Source: Actinomycetota bacterium (GTDB lineage Bacteria; Actinomycetota; Acidimicrobiia; Acidimicrobiales; RAAP-2). Taken from it: a stretch of 64,000 nucleotides of DNA. The position numbers and the translations under genes are program-made. This document shows positions 1-9,600 of this stretch, in pieces (the first letter of the stretch is position 1; every line of letters begins with the position of its first letter). Below the pieces are notes generated by a model. The model was not told the DNA's origin. It saw only the letters and a program-made list of their open reading frames with translations, and did no database searches. Location: NCBI GenBank assembly GCA_021324355.1, contig JAJPJD010000007.1, positions 1 through 64,000 on the forward strand. Direction: 5' to 3'.

Positions 1-1
1 C

Positions 2-301
2 AACCGCTGGATCCGATCTGCAGTGCCGACGGGTCTGGGGGAACTGCGCAACGGCCTGGTGGTTCGATCCAGCGACGTCGTGCTCGCGATCGGTGGTGAG
101 TACGGCACGCTTTCGGAGATCGCACTCGCGCTCAAAGCCGACATTCCGGTCGTTGGGGTGGCCACATGGTCGCTGACACGTCCCGACGGCGGTGCTGATA
201 CTGGAGTGACCGTGGCCGACCCCGAGGATGCCGTTCGCACGGCCCTCGCCCTCGCGCTGCCAGACAGTGGATGGCGTCCTCGGCAGGACGATCCAGGATA
301 A
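2..301 (+). CDS. SLOG-fold (TIGR00725/LOG-like) nucleotide-binding protein, 3' part only
   Basis: The gene enters the window already open, so only about the last 99 residues are visible. They form the second half of a Rossmann-type fold. A strand ends in VVLAIGG, followed by GGEYGTLSEIA, the GG-x-GT-x-x-E signature of LOG/lysine-decarboxylase-like and TIGR00725 proteins, and then a strand VVGVATW. Family members bind nucleotides or nucleotide-derived ligands, and some release cytokinin bases. The substrate here cannot be told. The TAA stop is at 299-301. Fold assignment is fairly sure; function is not. Confidence 0.7.
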   Translation, partial: NRWIRSAVPTGLGELRNGLVVRSSDVVLAIGGEYGTLSEIALALKADIPVVGVATWSLTRPDGGADTGVTVADPEDAVRTALALALPDSGWRPRQDDPG

Positions 302-576
302 GGGGAACGTACGCAGGCGAGTGGCGCCGTGATGGAGCGTCCCGGGTGGCTGGAGAGGACAGCGCGTGCTGAACGCATGCGTCGAAGGCCTTGCCGGCCA
401 CCGAGGCTTCGACATTGGCTGGGTTCGTGTTTGGTCGCGCCGTGGCCAGTCACTGCGCGGCGATGGGCCCCATCTAGGGCCAGATCCTGGGGCCCCTGAC
501 TCTAACAATGGCCGTCGGTTCAGAATTTCCTATAGGCCGCGGCCACGTTCATCGACGGGTATCGCTCGTTGTCTCG
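302..576. other. gene-free stretch, no function seen
   Basis: This is 275 bases between the end of the SLOG gene and the end of the minus-strand SRPBCC gene. Short open frames exist but none has recognisable sequence or a ribosome-binding site. I see no clear terminator hairpin or repeat. Confidence 0.4.
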
Positions 577-1071
577 CTAACGCAAAGGGTCTGCGCCGAC
601 GCGTGCGCCGGGTGTCGTCGCGTCGAATGGTCTGCCGGTGCCGGTTTCGCAGAGCCCGCGCAGGCTGTTGAGGTAATAGCCCCAGGTGAAGTTGGCGGTC
701 GCGACCGACTCCTTGTCGAGTTCGTCGCCCAGTTGGTGCCAAAGCGCCAGCCGGGTCGTATCAGAGTCGCCGTCGAGAGCGAAGCGAATGGTCGTACGCT
801 GCCCCCAGGCGTCGTGACTGCTGACACCCCGCCAGGCGACGAGGGATGGCTCGCGCAGCTCGGTCACCGTCAGCCGCGGCTTGAACGGCCCGAACGTGAG
901 CTGTAGGTGGGCTCCGACGGCCGGCGTGCCTCCCTGCACTGTCGTGGTCCACCATTGCGCCAACCGATGCGGGTCGGTCACAGCGGCGAAGACGGCATTG
1001 CGGTCGGCAGCGATCTCCAGGACGTGGTGCACGACCGTGCCTGGGCCGCCAGGGCGGGATCGGAATGACAT
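577..1071 (-). CDS. SRPBCC (START/AHSA1-like) domain protein
   Basis: The protein is about 164 residues with one SRPBCC/Bet v1-like domain, a helix-grip fold that binds hydrophobic ligands or acts as a small-molecule sensor. The opening strand HHVLEIAADRNAVFAAVTD followed by PHRLAQWW is the usual domain start. I chose the ATG at 1071 because AAGGAG lies about 9 nt upstream; the frame is open further 5' but that extension looks non-coding. It is divergent from an ECF sigma factor across an intergenic palindrome at 1133-1165. AHSA1-type genes often sit beside ECF sigma factors in actinobacteria, so co-regulation is plausible. No catalytic residues can be assigned. Confidence 0.75.
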   Translation of the reverse strand: MSFRSRPGGPGTVVHHVLEIAADRNAVFAAVTDPHRLAQWWTTTVQGGTPAVGAHLQLTFGPFKPRLTVTELREPSLVAWRGVSSHDAWGQRTTIRFALDGDSDTTRLALWHQLGDELDKESVATANFTWGYYLNSLRGLCETGTGRPFDATTPGARVGADPLR

Positions 1072-1132
1072 ACGGGATCGCTCCTTGCCTCGGAATGAAT
1101 GGAGTCCTTCGGCAGGTAGGACACGCGCCGGC

Positions 1133-1165
1133 GACGAAACTGGGCGCTGAGCGCCCAGTTTCGTC
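1133..1165. promoter_or_regulatory. 33-nt perfect palindrome between divergent genes, candidate operator
   Basis: Two 16-nt arms (GACGAAACTGGGCGCT and its exact reverse complement) flank a single G. The palindrome lies 62 nt from the SRPBCC start and 52 nt from the preferred sigma-factor start. Because both genes point away from it, it cannot terminate either one. An operator or a 5'-UTR hairpin is more likely. Confidence 0.6.
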
Positions 1166-1216
1166 AGGCTTTGGTGTCTCATCGTTGGAGAGGTGTCAGC
1201 GGGAGGGGTCGCTGCG

Positions 1217-2218
1217 GTGGTTCAGACATTGTTGGACAGAGCGCGGGCCGGGGACGCGGCCGCGTTCGCCGAGCTCGTCGGTGGCCACCAGGCCGAGCTG
1301 CGTGTGCACTGCTATCGGATGCTCGGATCGGCGCAAGACGCCGAGGACGCGGTGCAGGAGACGTTGCTGGCGGCGTGGCGAGGCTTGGGCGGCTATGAGC
1401 AGCGGGCGTCGCTGCGGACCTGGTTGTACACGGTGGCCACGAACTGCTGCTTGAACATGCGCCGAGCCCGCTCGTCGCGGCCGGTCGCGCGCCCGGCGTG
1501 GGAGCCGCCACCGCCGTCGCGGCTGGGCGAAGTGCTGTGGCTCGAGCCGTACCCCGACCTTCTCCTGGACGAGGTGCCCGACCGCACCCCGGACCCCGAG
1601 GTGTGCGTCGAATCCCATGAAGCGATCTCTCTGGCGTTTGTCACCGCTGTGCAGTTGCTGCCGGCGCGCCAACGAGCGGTCCTGCTGCTGCGCGACGTGC
1701 TGGGATTCCGTGCCGCCGAGGTCGCAGACATGCTCGACACCACGCAGGAGGCGGTGACCAGCGCGCTGAAACGCGCCCGGGCTGCGGTACGCGACCGCCC
1801 CCATCCGGGCGCGACAGGCGGACCACGACCCGCCTCGTTGGCAGAGCAGGAACTCGTCGATGCGCTGGCGGGCGCGTTGCAAGCCGCCGACGTCGATACG
1901 CTCATCGGCCTGCTCACGGACGACGTGATCGTCAGCATGCCGCCGCTACCGTTCGAATACCACGGTCGCGAGCCGGCCGGCCGCTTCTTCCGCGAGGTGG
2001 CGTTCCGGCCCGGTATGCGCTACCGCTTCCTGCCGACCGGTGCCAACCGCCAACCGGCCTTCGCGGTCTACCTCATGGACCCGGCCGGTGGGGTTTGGCA
2101 GGCCAACGGACTACTAGTCGCCACGCTCTCCCGGGCCGGTGTCAGCGCCATCACTCGCTTTGACCCCAGCGTGCTGTCGCGGTTCGGCCTGCCCCGCACG
2201 CTTCCTACATCTTCCTAG
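1217..2218 (+). CDS. ECF-type RNA polymerase sigma factor with C-terminal SnoaL/NTF2 domain (SigG/SigJ-like)
   Basis: This is a 333-residue ECF sigma factor. Region 2 is seen in YRMLGSAQDAEDAVQETLLAAW and LRTWLYTVATNCCLNMRR. Region 4 is seen in LPARQRAVLLLRDVLGFRAAEVADML, with recognition-helix region VTSALKRARAAV. A C-terminal SnoaL-like domain of about 120 residues follows (EQELVDALAGALQAADVDTLIGLLTDDV). Such domains replace an anti-sigma factor and tune activity in the long ECF groups. GTG 1217 is preferred over GTG 1193 because GGGAGGGG at 1201-1208 gives proper spacing, whereas the purine run before 1193 touches the start codon. It is divergent from the SRPBCC gene and may control it through the shared intergenic region. 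Confidence 0.88.
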   Translation: MVQTLLDRARAGDAAAFAELVGGHQAELRVHCYRMLGSAQDAEDAVQETLLAAWRGLGGYEQRASLRTWLYTVATNCCLNMRRARSSRPVARPAWEPPPPSRLGEVLWLEPYPDLLLDEVPDRTPDPEVCVESHEAISLAFVTAVQLLPARQRAVLLLRDVLGFRAAEVADMLDTTQEAVTSALKRARAAVRDRPHPGATGGPRPASLAEQELVDALAGALQAADVDTLIGLLTDDVIVSMPPLPFEYHGREPAGRFFREVAFRPGMRYRFLPTGANRQPAFAVYLMDPAGGVWQANGLLVATLSRAGVSAITRFDPSVLSRFGLPRTLPTSS

Positions 2219-2358
2219 GATGATCGAGCTTCGGCGCCGGGCGGTTGAGGCCGTTCGCTGTCTACTGCTCGCTGGCCGAGAAGACCATCAACGGAGGCGG
2301 CGGGCCCTAGTCCTTCCAGACCGAGAGTCGAGGTGACAGTGGACCCTGTAGACCCTGG

Positions 2359-2682
2359 TCATGCTGCCTTGGTTCTGCAGTGGTTGTCGAGGATCTGATA
2401 TTGGGTGCGGCCCCGCCTGGAGTCGCTGTGGTTCCGCCGGCGGTGGTGGTCGGTGATGAGCCAGGCGTCAACTTCGCGCTGGAGCTGGCGGATCGAGCTG
2501 AAGTGCCGGCGGTGGAAGGCTGGACGCCAGCACTCCTGGAGGATGGTGCCGTGGAAGCGCTCGACGACGGCGTTGCGGTTGTCCGAGCACGCCGGGATCC
2601 GGCAGTGACAGAGCCCCTTGGCCGCCAGGGCGGCGCTGAAGGCCGGTGCGTGGTACTCGGGGCCGTTGTCGGTCAGGACTGT
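2359..2682 (-). pseudogene. IS481-type transposase remnant, C-terminal end of the DDE domain
   Basis: About 107 residues at the end of a long minus-strand frame match the tail of an IS481-family transposase. TDNGPEY carries the second catalytic Asp. NAVVERFHGTILQECW carries the catalytic Glu, about 36 residues later. REVDAWL and HHRRRNHSD complete the tail. The N-terminal HTH and first catalytic Asp are missing: upstream the same frame runs into an unrelated ISL3 fragment and an integrase remnant. No terminal inverted repeats were found. It is a dead fragment. Confidence 0.8.
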
Positions 2683-2710
2683 TCTGAGTTGTGGCGTGGT
2701 GGCGACGGGC

Positions 2711-2892
2711 CATGGACGCTCGGTGATCCAGGTGCGGGATCTGCCCATCTCGGGGAAGCCAGTACGCCTCGTGTGGCGCCGGCGGCTGTGGCGCTGCCTC
2801 GATGCCGACTGTCCGATCAAGACGTTCACCGAGGACTCGCCGGCGATCGAGGGGTGCTCAGCACTCGGGCGGCGGCCGACATCTGCCGGTAG
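2711..2892 (+). pseudogene. ISL3-family transposase fragment, N-terminal zinc-binding region, frameshifted
   Basis: On the plus strand, opposite to its two neighbours, HGRSVIQVRDLPISGKPVRL, VWRRRLWRCLDADCP and KTFTEDSPAI match the N-terminal region of ISL3 transposases, where a Cys-rich ribbon precedes the HTH. After about 2854 the similarity continues in another frame as VLSTRAAADICR and stops at 2892. The piece is about 60 residues of a protein normally near 400-450, so it is a decayed fragment. It lies between the IS481 remnant and the integrase remnant. Confidence 0.65.
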
Positions 2893-2903
2893 CCAACCTT
2901 TGC

Positions 2904-3627
2904 CTAGGCTCGGATGACCCCGAAGAGGTGACTGGCCCAGTCTGGGTGGGGCGGCCTCTCCCCGCGCGGTTCGGCGGAGAATACGAAACTCGCTGCTCGG
3001 AGGCGACGTCCGCAAACCGCGGCCAGTCGGCCTGAACGCCTCGCAGACGATCCACGAGGGCCAGGGTGCCAGCGTCGAGGGCGATCCGGCGCACACTGCC
3101 CGAGCCTTGGGTGCCTTCACGGCTGCCCCACGGCTCGTGGCCACGATGCTTTCATTGATCTCCAATGTCTGGGCCTCGAAGTCGACATCGGACCAGCGGA
3201 TCGCACAGGCCTCACCTCGGCGGATCCCGGTTGCTGCCACGACCCGCACGAAGGCACCGAAGCGCAGGTCCTCGTCATAGGGGCTGGGCGCCGCGCTGCG
3301 TCGTTCGCCGATCGTCCGGGCGATGTGAGCGTCCCAGATGCTCTGGTACCGGCGAGTGTCGAGGGTGACAGGGCCTCCCAGCCGTTGGCGCACCAGCCGG
3401 CCAGGGCGTCGTTGATGGTGGTGGTCTCACCCCAGCGGGTGGTCGGTGCCGGAACTCGACGCCCACTGTCGGGCCAGCACCCGTTCGGCTTCGCGAGGGG
3501 TGCCACGAACGGTGGCGTGGTGATGACGGACGCGACCGGTGGTGTCTCGGCCCGCGAAGGTGCGGAGCTCCCAGACGTCTCGACCTCGAACCAGCCGACG
3601 GCTGCCGGCCGCCCCATCTCCAAGCAT
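2904..3627 (-). pseudogene. phage-type tyrosine recombinase (integrase), multiply frameshifted remnant
   Basis: Reading leftward from 3627, integrase segments appear in successive frames. The arm-binding N-terminus is DVWELRTFAGRDTTGRV and GTPREAERVLA. The core-binding segment is GETTTINDALAGWCANGWEA and SPSTL. The catalytic domain start is ATGIRRGEACAIRWSDVDF, with the first catalytic Arg in GIRRGE. RRIALDAGTLALVDRLR and VFSAEPRGERPPHPDWASHL follow and end at a stop at 2904-2906. At least four frame changes are needed and the His-x-x-Arg/Tyr half of the active site is absent. It is inactive. A tRNA-Lys gene lies 0.7 kb away, and tRNA genes are common integration targets. Confidence 0.82.
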
Positions 3628-3848
3628 CTGGTGGGTTTCGTGTTGGTCTGACCGCGGCCGGCGGATGTGACGAATGCCGATTTGCCCCGTTACCTAGCCA
3701 TATAGGGCTCTTCGGATTCTGACGGGGGGTCATCGCGTTCGAGGGGCGGACGGGACCTCGACGAGTCGGCGAAGTACTGGGTCACACTCGCGACAAGGGA
3801 CTCGTTCGATTCGAGTGCGGGCATCACGAGCGAAGTAACGTCGTCGCC

Positions 3849-4265
3849 GTGACGGACGTTGACGATCAGCTCACGGCCATCGACGCTGCACTGCAAGCCT
3901 CCGCGGACGCGATTGATCAGGAGGATCAAGCGGCTGCCCTTGCCGGACTCTTCGGTGCGGTCGCTGGCATCAACGCTCTGGCAGCCCCTATTGTCCCAAC
4001 GCAAGTCGTCATCCCAGCGGGCGCTGAATATCGGGGCGGGGGTCCGCAAGGTGCCCTCTCAAGCACGAGAGGCATCCTTGGTCGAGACCGTGGAGACGTC
4101 GATCCCGCCAAGCTTCAGGAACGCCTCGGAAAGGTCCTCGCGTCCGTCCAGAAGATCGTTGAAAAGTTCGGTCCGGACTCGTACACGATCTCGGCCGGCT
4201 TTCCGCTTGGCGTGAACATCTCTCTCACCTGGAACTCGACCAAGAAGGCTGACTCCAGCTCGTAG
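3849..4265 (+). CDS. unrecognised small protein, possible trypsin-co-occurring-like C-terminus
   Basis: This is a 138-residue protein I do not recognise with confidence. The N-terminal half is Ala-rich and helical (DDQLTAIDAALQASADAI), followed by a Gly-rich linker, a helix around KLQERLGKVLASVQKIVEKF, and a short strand pair ISAGFPLGVNISLTW. That ending resembles the GVNVxLTW-type end of trypsin-co-occurring domain 1 (CU044_2847-like) proteins, which occur in bacterial conflict systems; this is a weak visual match only. The start is GTG with no clear Shine-Dalgarno. It sits between mobile-element remnants and tRNA-Lys. A 119-residue antisense frame at 3690-4049 is the main competitor but looks less protein-like. 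Confidence 0.5.
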   Translation: MTDVDDQLTAIDAALQASADAIDQEDQAAALAGLFGAVAGINALAAPIVPTQVVIPAGAEYRGGGPQGALSSTRGILGRDRGDVDPAKLQERLGKVLASVQKIVEKFGPDSYTISAGFPLGVNISLTWNSTKKADSSS

Positions 4266-4329
4266 ACGCTCCGCCAAGAGCCCAATGAGCGGCCAGACCC
4301 CTCCAGAATCCGATGAGCCCCAAATAGGG

Positions 4330-4402
4330 TGGGCCGCCCGGGGCTCGAACCCGGCACCTTGGGATTAAAAGTCCCCTGCTCTACCCGATGAGCTAGCGGC
4401 CC
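4330..4402 (-). tRNA. tRNA-Lys (anticodon UUU)
   Basis: The reverse complement folds as a 73-nt cloverleaf. The acceptor stem is GGGCCGC paired with GCGGCCC, followed by discriminator A. The D arm is GCTCATCGGGTAGAGC. The anticodon loop is CTTTTAA with anticodon TTT. The T arm is CCGGG-TTCGAGC-CCCGG. The CCA end is not fully encoded (CC follows the discriminator). The gene is intact although the left flank contains integrase debris, as expected when a tRNA 3' end serves as an attachment site. Confidence 0.95.
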
Positions 4403-4502
4403 GTCTCAAAGTACCGCTTCAGGGTGGACACTTGACCACCGTAGAAGTCACCACAAGCCTGAGCCTGAATCTGAACCGGTTCGCCCGGTTGATGCAGCTT
4501 AG

Positions 4503-6662
4503 GTGAACGGGGGGAACGTGGCGGGCGGCACAAGCTTCATGGATACTTGCGGGTCAGTGAGTGCTCGGCGGGCCCTGCTCTTTGTCATCGTCGCACCGAT
4601 CATTGCGGGTTGCTGGGCCTTGGCTGCGCACCTCCTGCCGAAGGGCCTGCCAGTCGGCATTGTTGTCCAAGGGCTCATCTATGGCTCCTTCTACTCCCTC
4701 TCGGCGGTTGGCGTTGTCCTGATCTACAGGTCTAGCCGTGTGGTCAACTTCGCTCAGGCTCAGCTCGGTCTTCTGGGTGGAGTCATCACGATCCTGATGG
4801 CCGCCGGCCACGGCTGGAACTTCTACTTCTCAGTCGCTCTGGGCCTGCTGATTGCAGGTCTCACCGGTGTCCTGACCCATTTGCTCGTGATCCACCGCCT
4901 GCGTCGCAGCTCACGTCTCCTTGTCGCAGTGGCGACAATCGGCTTGGCTCAAGCTCTAAGCGGTGCTGAAGGATTCCTGCCTTCGATCCTTTGCAGCAGT
5001 CCTTTTGGGACTTGCTCGATCAGTCGTGGCTTCAACTTTCCGCTCGCGGTCAGGTTCAGCATCCCTCCTGTGATTTTCAACGGGGTCGACGTCATGGCAC
5101 TCCTGACGGCAGCCGGTGTGCTGCTGATCATGTGGGCGACGCTTCGGTTCACGTACTGGGGACAAGCCATGCGGGGGACGTCTGAAAATCGGGACCGCGC
5201 AATCCTGCTTGGAATTCGAGTCCTCTGGATCGACGTAACGGTCTGGGTCGTTGCTGCGTTGCTCTCCGCCGTTACCCTGATTCTCTACAGCGGGGTTTAC
5301 GGCTATGCGCCCCTCGCTGGGGCGCCGTTTTCCGGCGACGACATCTTGCTGCGGGTCCTGGCTGCCGCAGTGATCGGAGGGATGGAGAGTCTTCCCCGTA
5401 CGGTTCTGGCCGCACTCGTCTTGGGCGTCTACGACGCCGGGGCCACGTGGACCTCAGCAAACGTTCCCTTTGTTGACGCAACCCTGGTCGTCATTATCGT
5501 GGTCGCGCTCCTCCTTCAGCACCGCCGGTTCACCCGATCCGGAGGTGATCTCGGCATCAACTGGCTGACGGTCCGTCAGTTCAAGCCGGTCCCGGTAACG
5601 ATTCGATGCCTGCCAGAGGTCCGCTGGCTTCGACGTCTTGCTTTTGTGGCGCTGACGGCCCTCCTCCTTGCGGCCCCACACCTGCTCCCGGTTGGCCAGG
5701 TCTTCCTTCTCGCCCCCCTCTTGATCTACGGGATCGTCGGCCTCTCGCTGGTGGTCCTGTCAGGTTGGTCCGGACAGATCTCTCTCGGGCAGTTCGCGCT
5801 GGCTGGTCTTGGCGGCGCCGTGACCGGCTACCTCTATGCCTTTCACTCTTGGAACTGGCTCGCGGCAACGGTGATAGGGGTTGGGGCCGCTGCAGGAGCA
5901 GCCTTCCTCATTGGTCTACCTGCCTTGCGCATTCGCGGGCCGTTCCTCGCCGTCACGACCCTGGCTTTCGCGGTAACCATGTACGAGTACGTTCTGCCGC
6001 CCCAGTGGTTCCCATCATTCGTGGCGCAGTCGTTCAATCGCCCGACGGTATTCGGTCACCATCTGTTCGGCTCCGATGCCGGCATGTACTACCTCTGCCT
6101 GGCGGTGTTCGTTCTCGTCGCCGCGTCACTGTGGTCCCTCCGGCGCAGCGCGGCCGGCCGCTCCCTGATCGCAACCCGTGACAACGAAGTCGCAGCCGAG
6201 GCGATGGCTCTGCCGACGACTCGCATTCGGTTGTCCGCCTTTGTGCTCTCAGGTGCCATCGCCGGCCTGGCCGGATCGCTGTTCGTTATGGACCAGGGTG
6301 GGGTCTTCTACGGGTCATTCAGCGCCGATACCAGCGTGCTGCTCTTCACCATGGCCGTAGTTGGCGGACTCGGATCGTTGTTTGGTGTCTGTCTCGGGGT
6401 GGCGTACATCTGGGGGGTCCAGTACCTGCTCCCACCGACGTGGGGTGTGCTGGTGAGCGGGTTGGGGATCGTCGTGCTGCTCTTGTTCCTCCCCGAGGGC
6501 CTTGCCGGCCTGGCCAACATGGCCCGTGATGGCCTGCTCCGCCGGCTTGCGGCCCACCGGGGTCTCGACGTTCCCGAACTCGCGCCAGCTGCACCGAGGC
6601 CGGAGCGGCCGGAGGACGTTGCGGTGTTGGCACCGGCTTCCGTGGAGCGGTTGATCGGATGA
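4503..6662 (+). CDS. fused branched-chain amino acid-type ABC permease (LivH-LivM)
   Basis: This 719-residue membrane protein joins both permease subunits of a Liv-type (HAAT family) importer. Residues about 50-345 are LivH-like, with VLIYRSSRVVNFAQAQLGLL near the start. Residues about 375-680 are LivM-like, with GWSGQISLGQFALAGLGGAV and the EAA-type loop AAEAMALPTTRIRLSAFVLS. Many hydrophobic helices are visible in both halves. The start is uncertain: GTG 4503, GTG 4518 and ATG 4539 are all in frame and none has an ideal ribosome-binding site. It overlaps the next gene by 4 nt (ATGA), so the two fused proteins are translationally coupled. No periplasmic binding protein lies nearby. The substrate could be amino acids, urea or amides; the sequence does not say. 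Confidence 0.85.
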   Translation: MNGGNVAGGTSFMDTCGSVSARRALLFVIVAPIIAGCWALAAHLLPKGLPVGIVVQGLIYGSFYSLSAVGVVLIYRSSRVVNFAQAQLGLLGGVITILMAAGHGWNFYFSVALGLLIAGLTGVLTHLLVIHRLRRSSRLLVAVATIGLAQALSGAEGFLPSILCSSPFGTCSISRGFNFPLAVRFSIPPVIFNGVDVMALLTAAGVLLIMWATLRFTYWGQAMRGTSENRDRAILLGIRVLWIDVTVWVVAALLSAVTLILYSGVYGYAPLAGAPFSGDDILLRVLAAAVIGGMESLPRTVLAALVLGVYDAGATWTSANVPFVDATLVVIIVVALLLQHRRFTRSGGDLGINWLTVRQFKPVPVTIRCLPEVRWLRRLAFVALTALLLAAPHLLPVGQVFLLAPLLIYGIVGLSLVVLSGWSGQISLGQFALAGLGGAVTGYLYAFHSWNWLAATVIGVGAAAGAAFLIGLPALRIRGPFLAVTTLAFAVTMYEYVLPPQWFPSFVAQSFNRPTVFGHHLFGSDAGMYYLCLAVFVLVAASLWSLRRSAAGRSLIATRDNEVAAEAMALPTTRIRLSAFVLSGAIAGLAGSLFVMDQGGVFYGSFSADTSVLLFTMAVVGGLGSLFGVCLGVAYIWGVQYLLPPTWGVLVSGLGIVVLLLFLPEGLAGLANMARDGLLRRLAAHRGLDVPELAPAAPRPERPEDVAVLAPASVERLIG

Positions 6663-9600
6663 GCGAGCCATCGATGCCCGCAACGGCTTCTGTCCCAGAG
6701 CGAGACACGGTTGGCTCTGGTGACGGTACCCGTGTGGTCGAGGAGGCGTCGGGCCGAGCCCCACTGAGCTGGCTGGATCCTCGACGAATTACCTGGCCGG
6801 CCTCGGTGGTGCCCCTGCTCGTTCTGGCCGGCCTCGGTGCCATGACGCAGTTCGAGGGATCGGCGTTCAACGTGTTGATACCCGACATTCGCCAGACGTT
6901 CCATCTCAGCTTGGCCGGACTGACCACCATCACCGCTGTTACCGCGCCCATCGGGCTGCTATTGGACGTCCCCATCGCCTACGCCGGCGATCGCGTTCGC
7001 CGGATGCGGATGACGTCGTTGGGGTTCCTCGTCTTCATGGCATTCTCGGCCTTGACCGGATTGGGCGGTGTGCTGGTCAGCCTCACTGTGCTGTACGTCG
7101 CCCGGCTTGGCGTGTCGGTAGGTAGCGCGTTCCAGTCGACTGGGTCCAGCCTCATGGCCGACTTCTTTCCAGTCGACGTCCGGGCCAAGGCATACTTTGC
7201 GCGAGCGACGGTCGCTGCCATCTTCGCATCGGTCGCGCCAGCCACCGTTGGTCTGCTCGAACTCCGCCTCAGCTGGGAGGCGCCCTTCTTCATTTTTGCG
7301 ATTCCAACCGTGTTCTTTGTCGCGCTCGGATTGACGATCAAAGAGCCGGTACGTGGGCGCTACGAGCGGGAGATGATGGGCGCCGACCCGGCCACCGCGG
7401 TCGTTGCTGACGAGCCGGCCAGCGTCGCGGAGACCTTCCGGACGCTCTTCGCAAACCCGTCCATGCGTCGGCTCTACTACTCGCTGCCTTTCCTCACGGT
7501 CGCGGCAATCGGGATCGGGCAGTTCACCAGCCTTTTCTATCAAGAGATCCTTCACCTCGATGCCGCTGCCCGGGGGTTCGTGATCGCCCTCACCGAACCC
7601 GGCGCTGTGGTCGGCCTCGTGTTCGGAGGCACCGTCTTGCGTCCGTTGGTCGAGCGCCGCCCCGGCACAGTGGTCAGGCTCATCGCGGTCAACGCCACGC
7701 TGGCTGGAGGCCTGTTGGTGGGCTTCGCCCTGTCTCCGAACGTGGTGGTTGCCGCGATCTTCCAGTTCCTGCTGGCGGCCGTGCTCGCCACGATCGTCCC
7801 TGGGGTGACCACGGTGCTGTCGCTGGTGATCCCGCCCCGCATGCGCACGCTGGGCTTTGCCACCGCGTCGATCTGGTTCCTGGTCGGGATCCCCGTGCTT
7901 CCGGTGGTAGGGGTCATCGGTGACGACTTCGGCCTACGAACGGGGATCGTGGTGTTCGTCCCGGTGTTCGTGCTGGGCAGCTACATCCTTGCCTCTGGGG
8001 GCGCCTACATCGCGAGAGACATCGACAAGGTCCGGGTGTCCACCCTTGCCCGGGCCGAGATTCGCCAAGCCCGCCTCGAGGGCCGGAGCGATCTGCTCAT
8101 GGTTCGGCGATTGCGCGCCGGCTACGGCCAGCTCGATGTCCTGTTCGACGTCGACCTCGACGTTGAGGACGGCGAGATGCTGGCTCTGTTGGGCAGCAAC
8201 GGTGCTGGCAAGTCGACGCTCCTGCGCACGATCTCGGCATTGCTGGTCCCCACGGCCGGCACCGTCATGTTCGACGGGATCGACATCACGAGCGCGGACC
8301 CCCGCCGAGTGGTGGAGATGGGGGTCGTGCATGTTCCAGGTGGGCGGGGGATCTTCCCTGGCTTGACGGTGGCCGAGAACCTCCACCTGGCTTTGGGTCC
8401 AAGCCGCCGCCGGCGCTCCGAGGGCGCGAGCCCCGCCGGCGTCTCCTCGGTCGACGAGGCGCTCGAGCTCTTCCCGCCGCTGCGTCAGCGCCTGCGCACC
8501 GCGGCCGGTGAGCTCTCGGGAGGTGAGCAACAGATGCTCAGCCTCGCCCAGGCCTTCCTGTTCGAACCCCGCCTTTTGTTGATCGACGAGCTCTCCTTGG
8601 GCCTGGCCCCGTCGGTGGTTTCCCAGCTCATCGAGCGGGTGCGAGCAGTCCATCGAGCCGGCGCGGCGGTGGTGCTGGTCGACCAGTCGCTCTCGACCGC
8701 GATGGCCGTGGCCGAGCGGTGCGCGTTTATGGAGCGCGGGCAAGTCCTGTTCTGTGGACCGACGTCCGAGCTCGTCGAGCGCGGCGATCTGGCCCGGGCC
8801 GTCTTCCTCTCCGGCTTCGCCGATCGGCCCCGGTCGGCGGTCCTCGACGACGGGGCCGCACCGCCCGAGACCCGGCCCCGGTCAGAGCCGGTGCTGCGGG
8901 CCTCGGGGCTGACCAAGACCTACGGCGGCGTGCGGGTGCTGAGCGGGGTGGACGTCGATTTGGCAGACGGTGAGGTCGTGGGGGTCATCGGACCGAATGG
9001 CGACGGGAAGACCACCCTGCTCGACCTGCTCACCGGCGCCCAGCAAGCCGACTCGGGCCAGGTGCTGCTGGACGGCCACGACGTGACCGATTGGTCGATG
9101 CACCGCCGGGCGGCGGCCGGAATCGCTCGCAGCTTCCAGGAACCGCGCTTGTGGCCGGGGTTGACGGTCGACGAGATCCTGGCCCTCGGGGTCGCTCGTC
9201 GCCACGGCGGGTTCAAGGTGGCCGGCGCGCTCCTGGGCCTGCCGGCCACGCGCAGACGGGAACGAGCCATCCGTGCCGAGGTGGACGAGATCGTCGAGCT
9301 CCTCCACCTCGAACCGTTCCGGCTCAAATTCCCGACCGAGCTCTCGACGGGAACCCGGCGGATCGTCGAACTGGCCACCGTGGTTGCCCAGCGGCCGCGG
9401 CTGCTGTTGCTGGACGAGCCGACCGTCGGGATCGCCCAGCGGGAGACCGAGCCCCTGGCTGCGTTGCTCCGCGAGGTGAGAGCCGTGCTCGGCTGCGCCA
9501 TGCTCGTGATCGAGCACGACATGGCCTTCCTGAGCGGGCTGGCCGACCGGCTCGTGGCGATGGATGCCGGCGAGGTGATCGCACAAGGTTCACCGCAGCA

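Noticed and set aside
3690-4049. A 119-codon minus-strand frame opposite the small orphan gene
   Set aside because: Less protein-like than the plus-strand frame, though with two unrecognised candidates this choice is not certain.
2300-4402. Search for att direct repeats matching the tRNA-Lys 3' end
   Set aside because: No second copy of the tRNA 3' segment was seen within the left flank, so island ends cannot be defined here.
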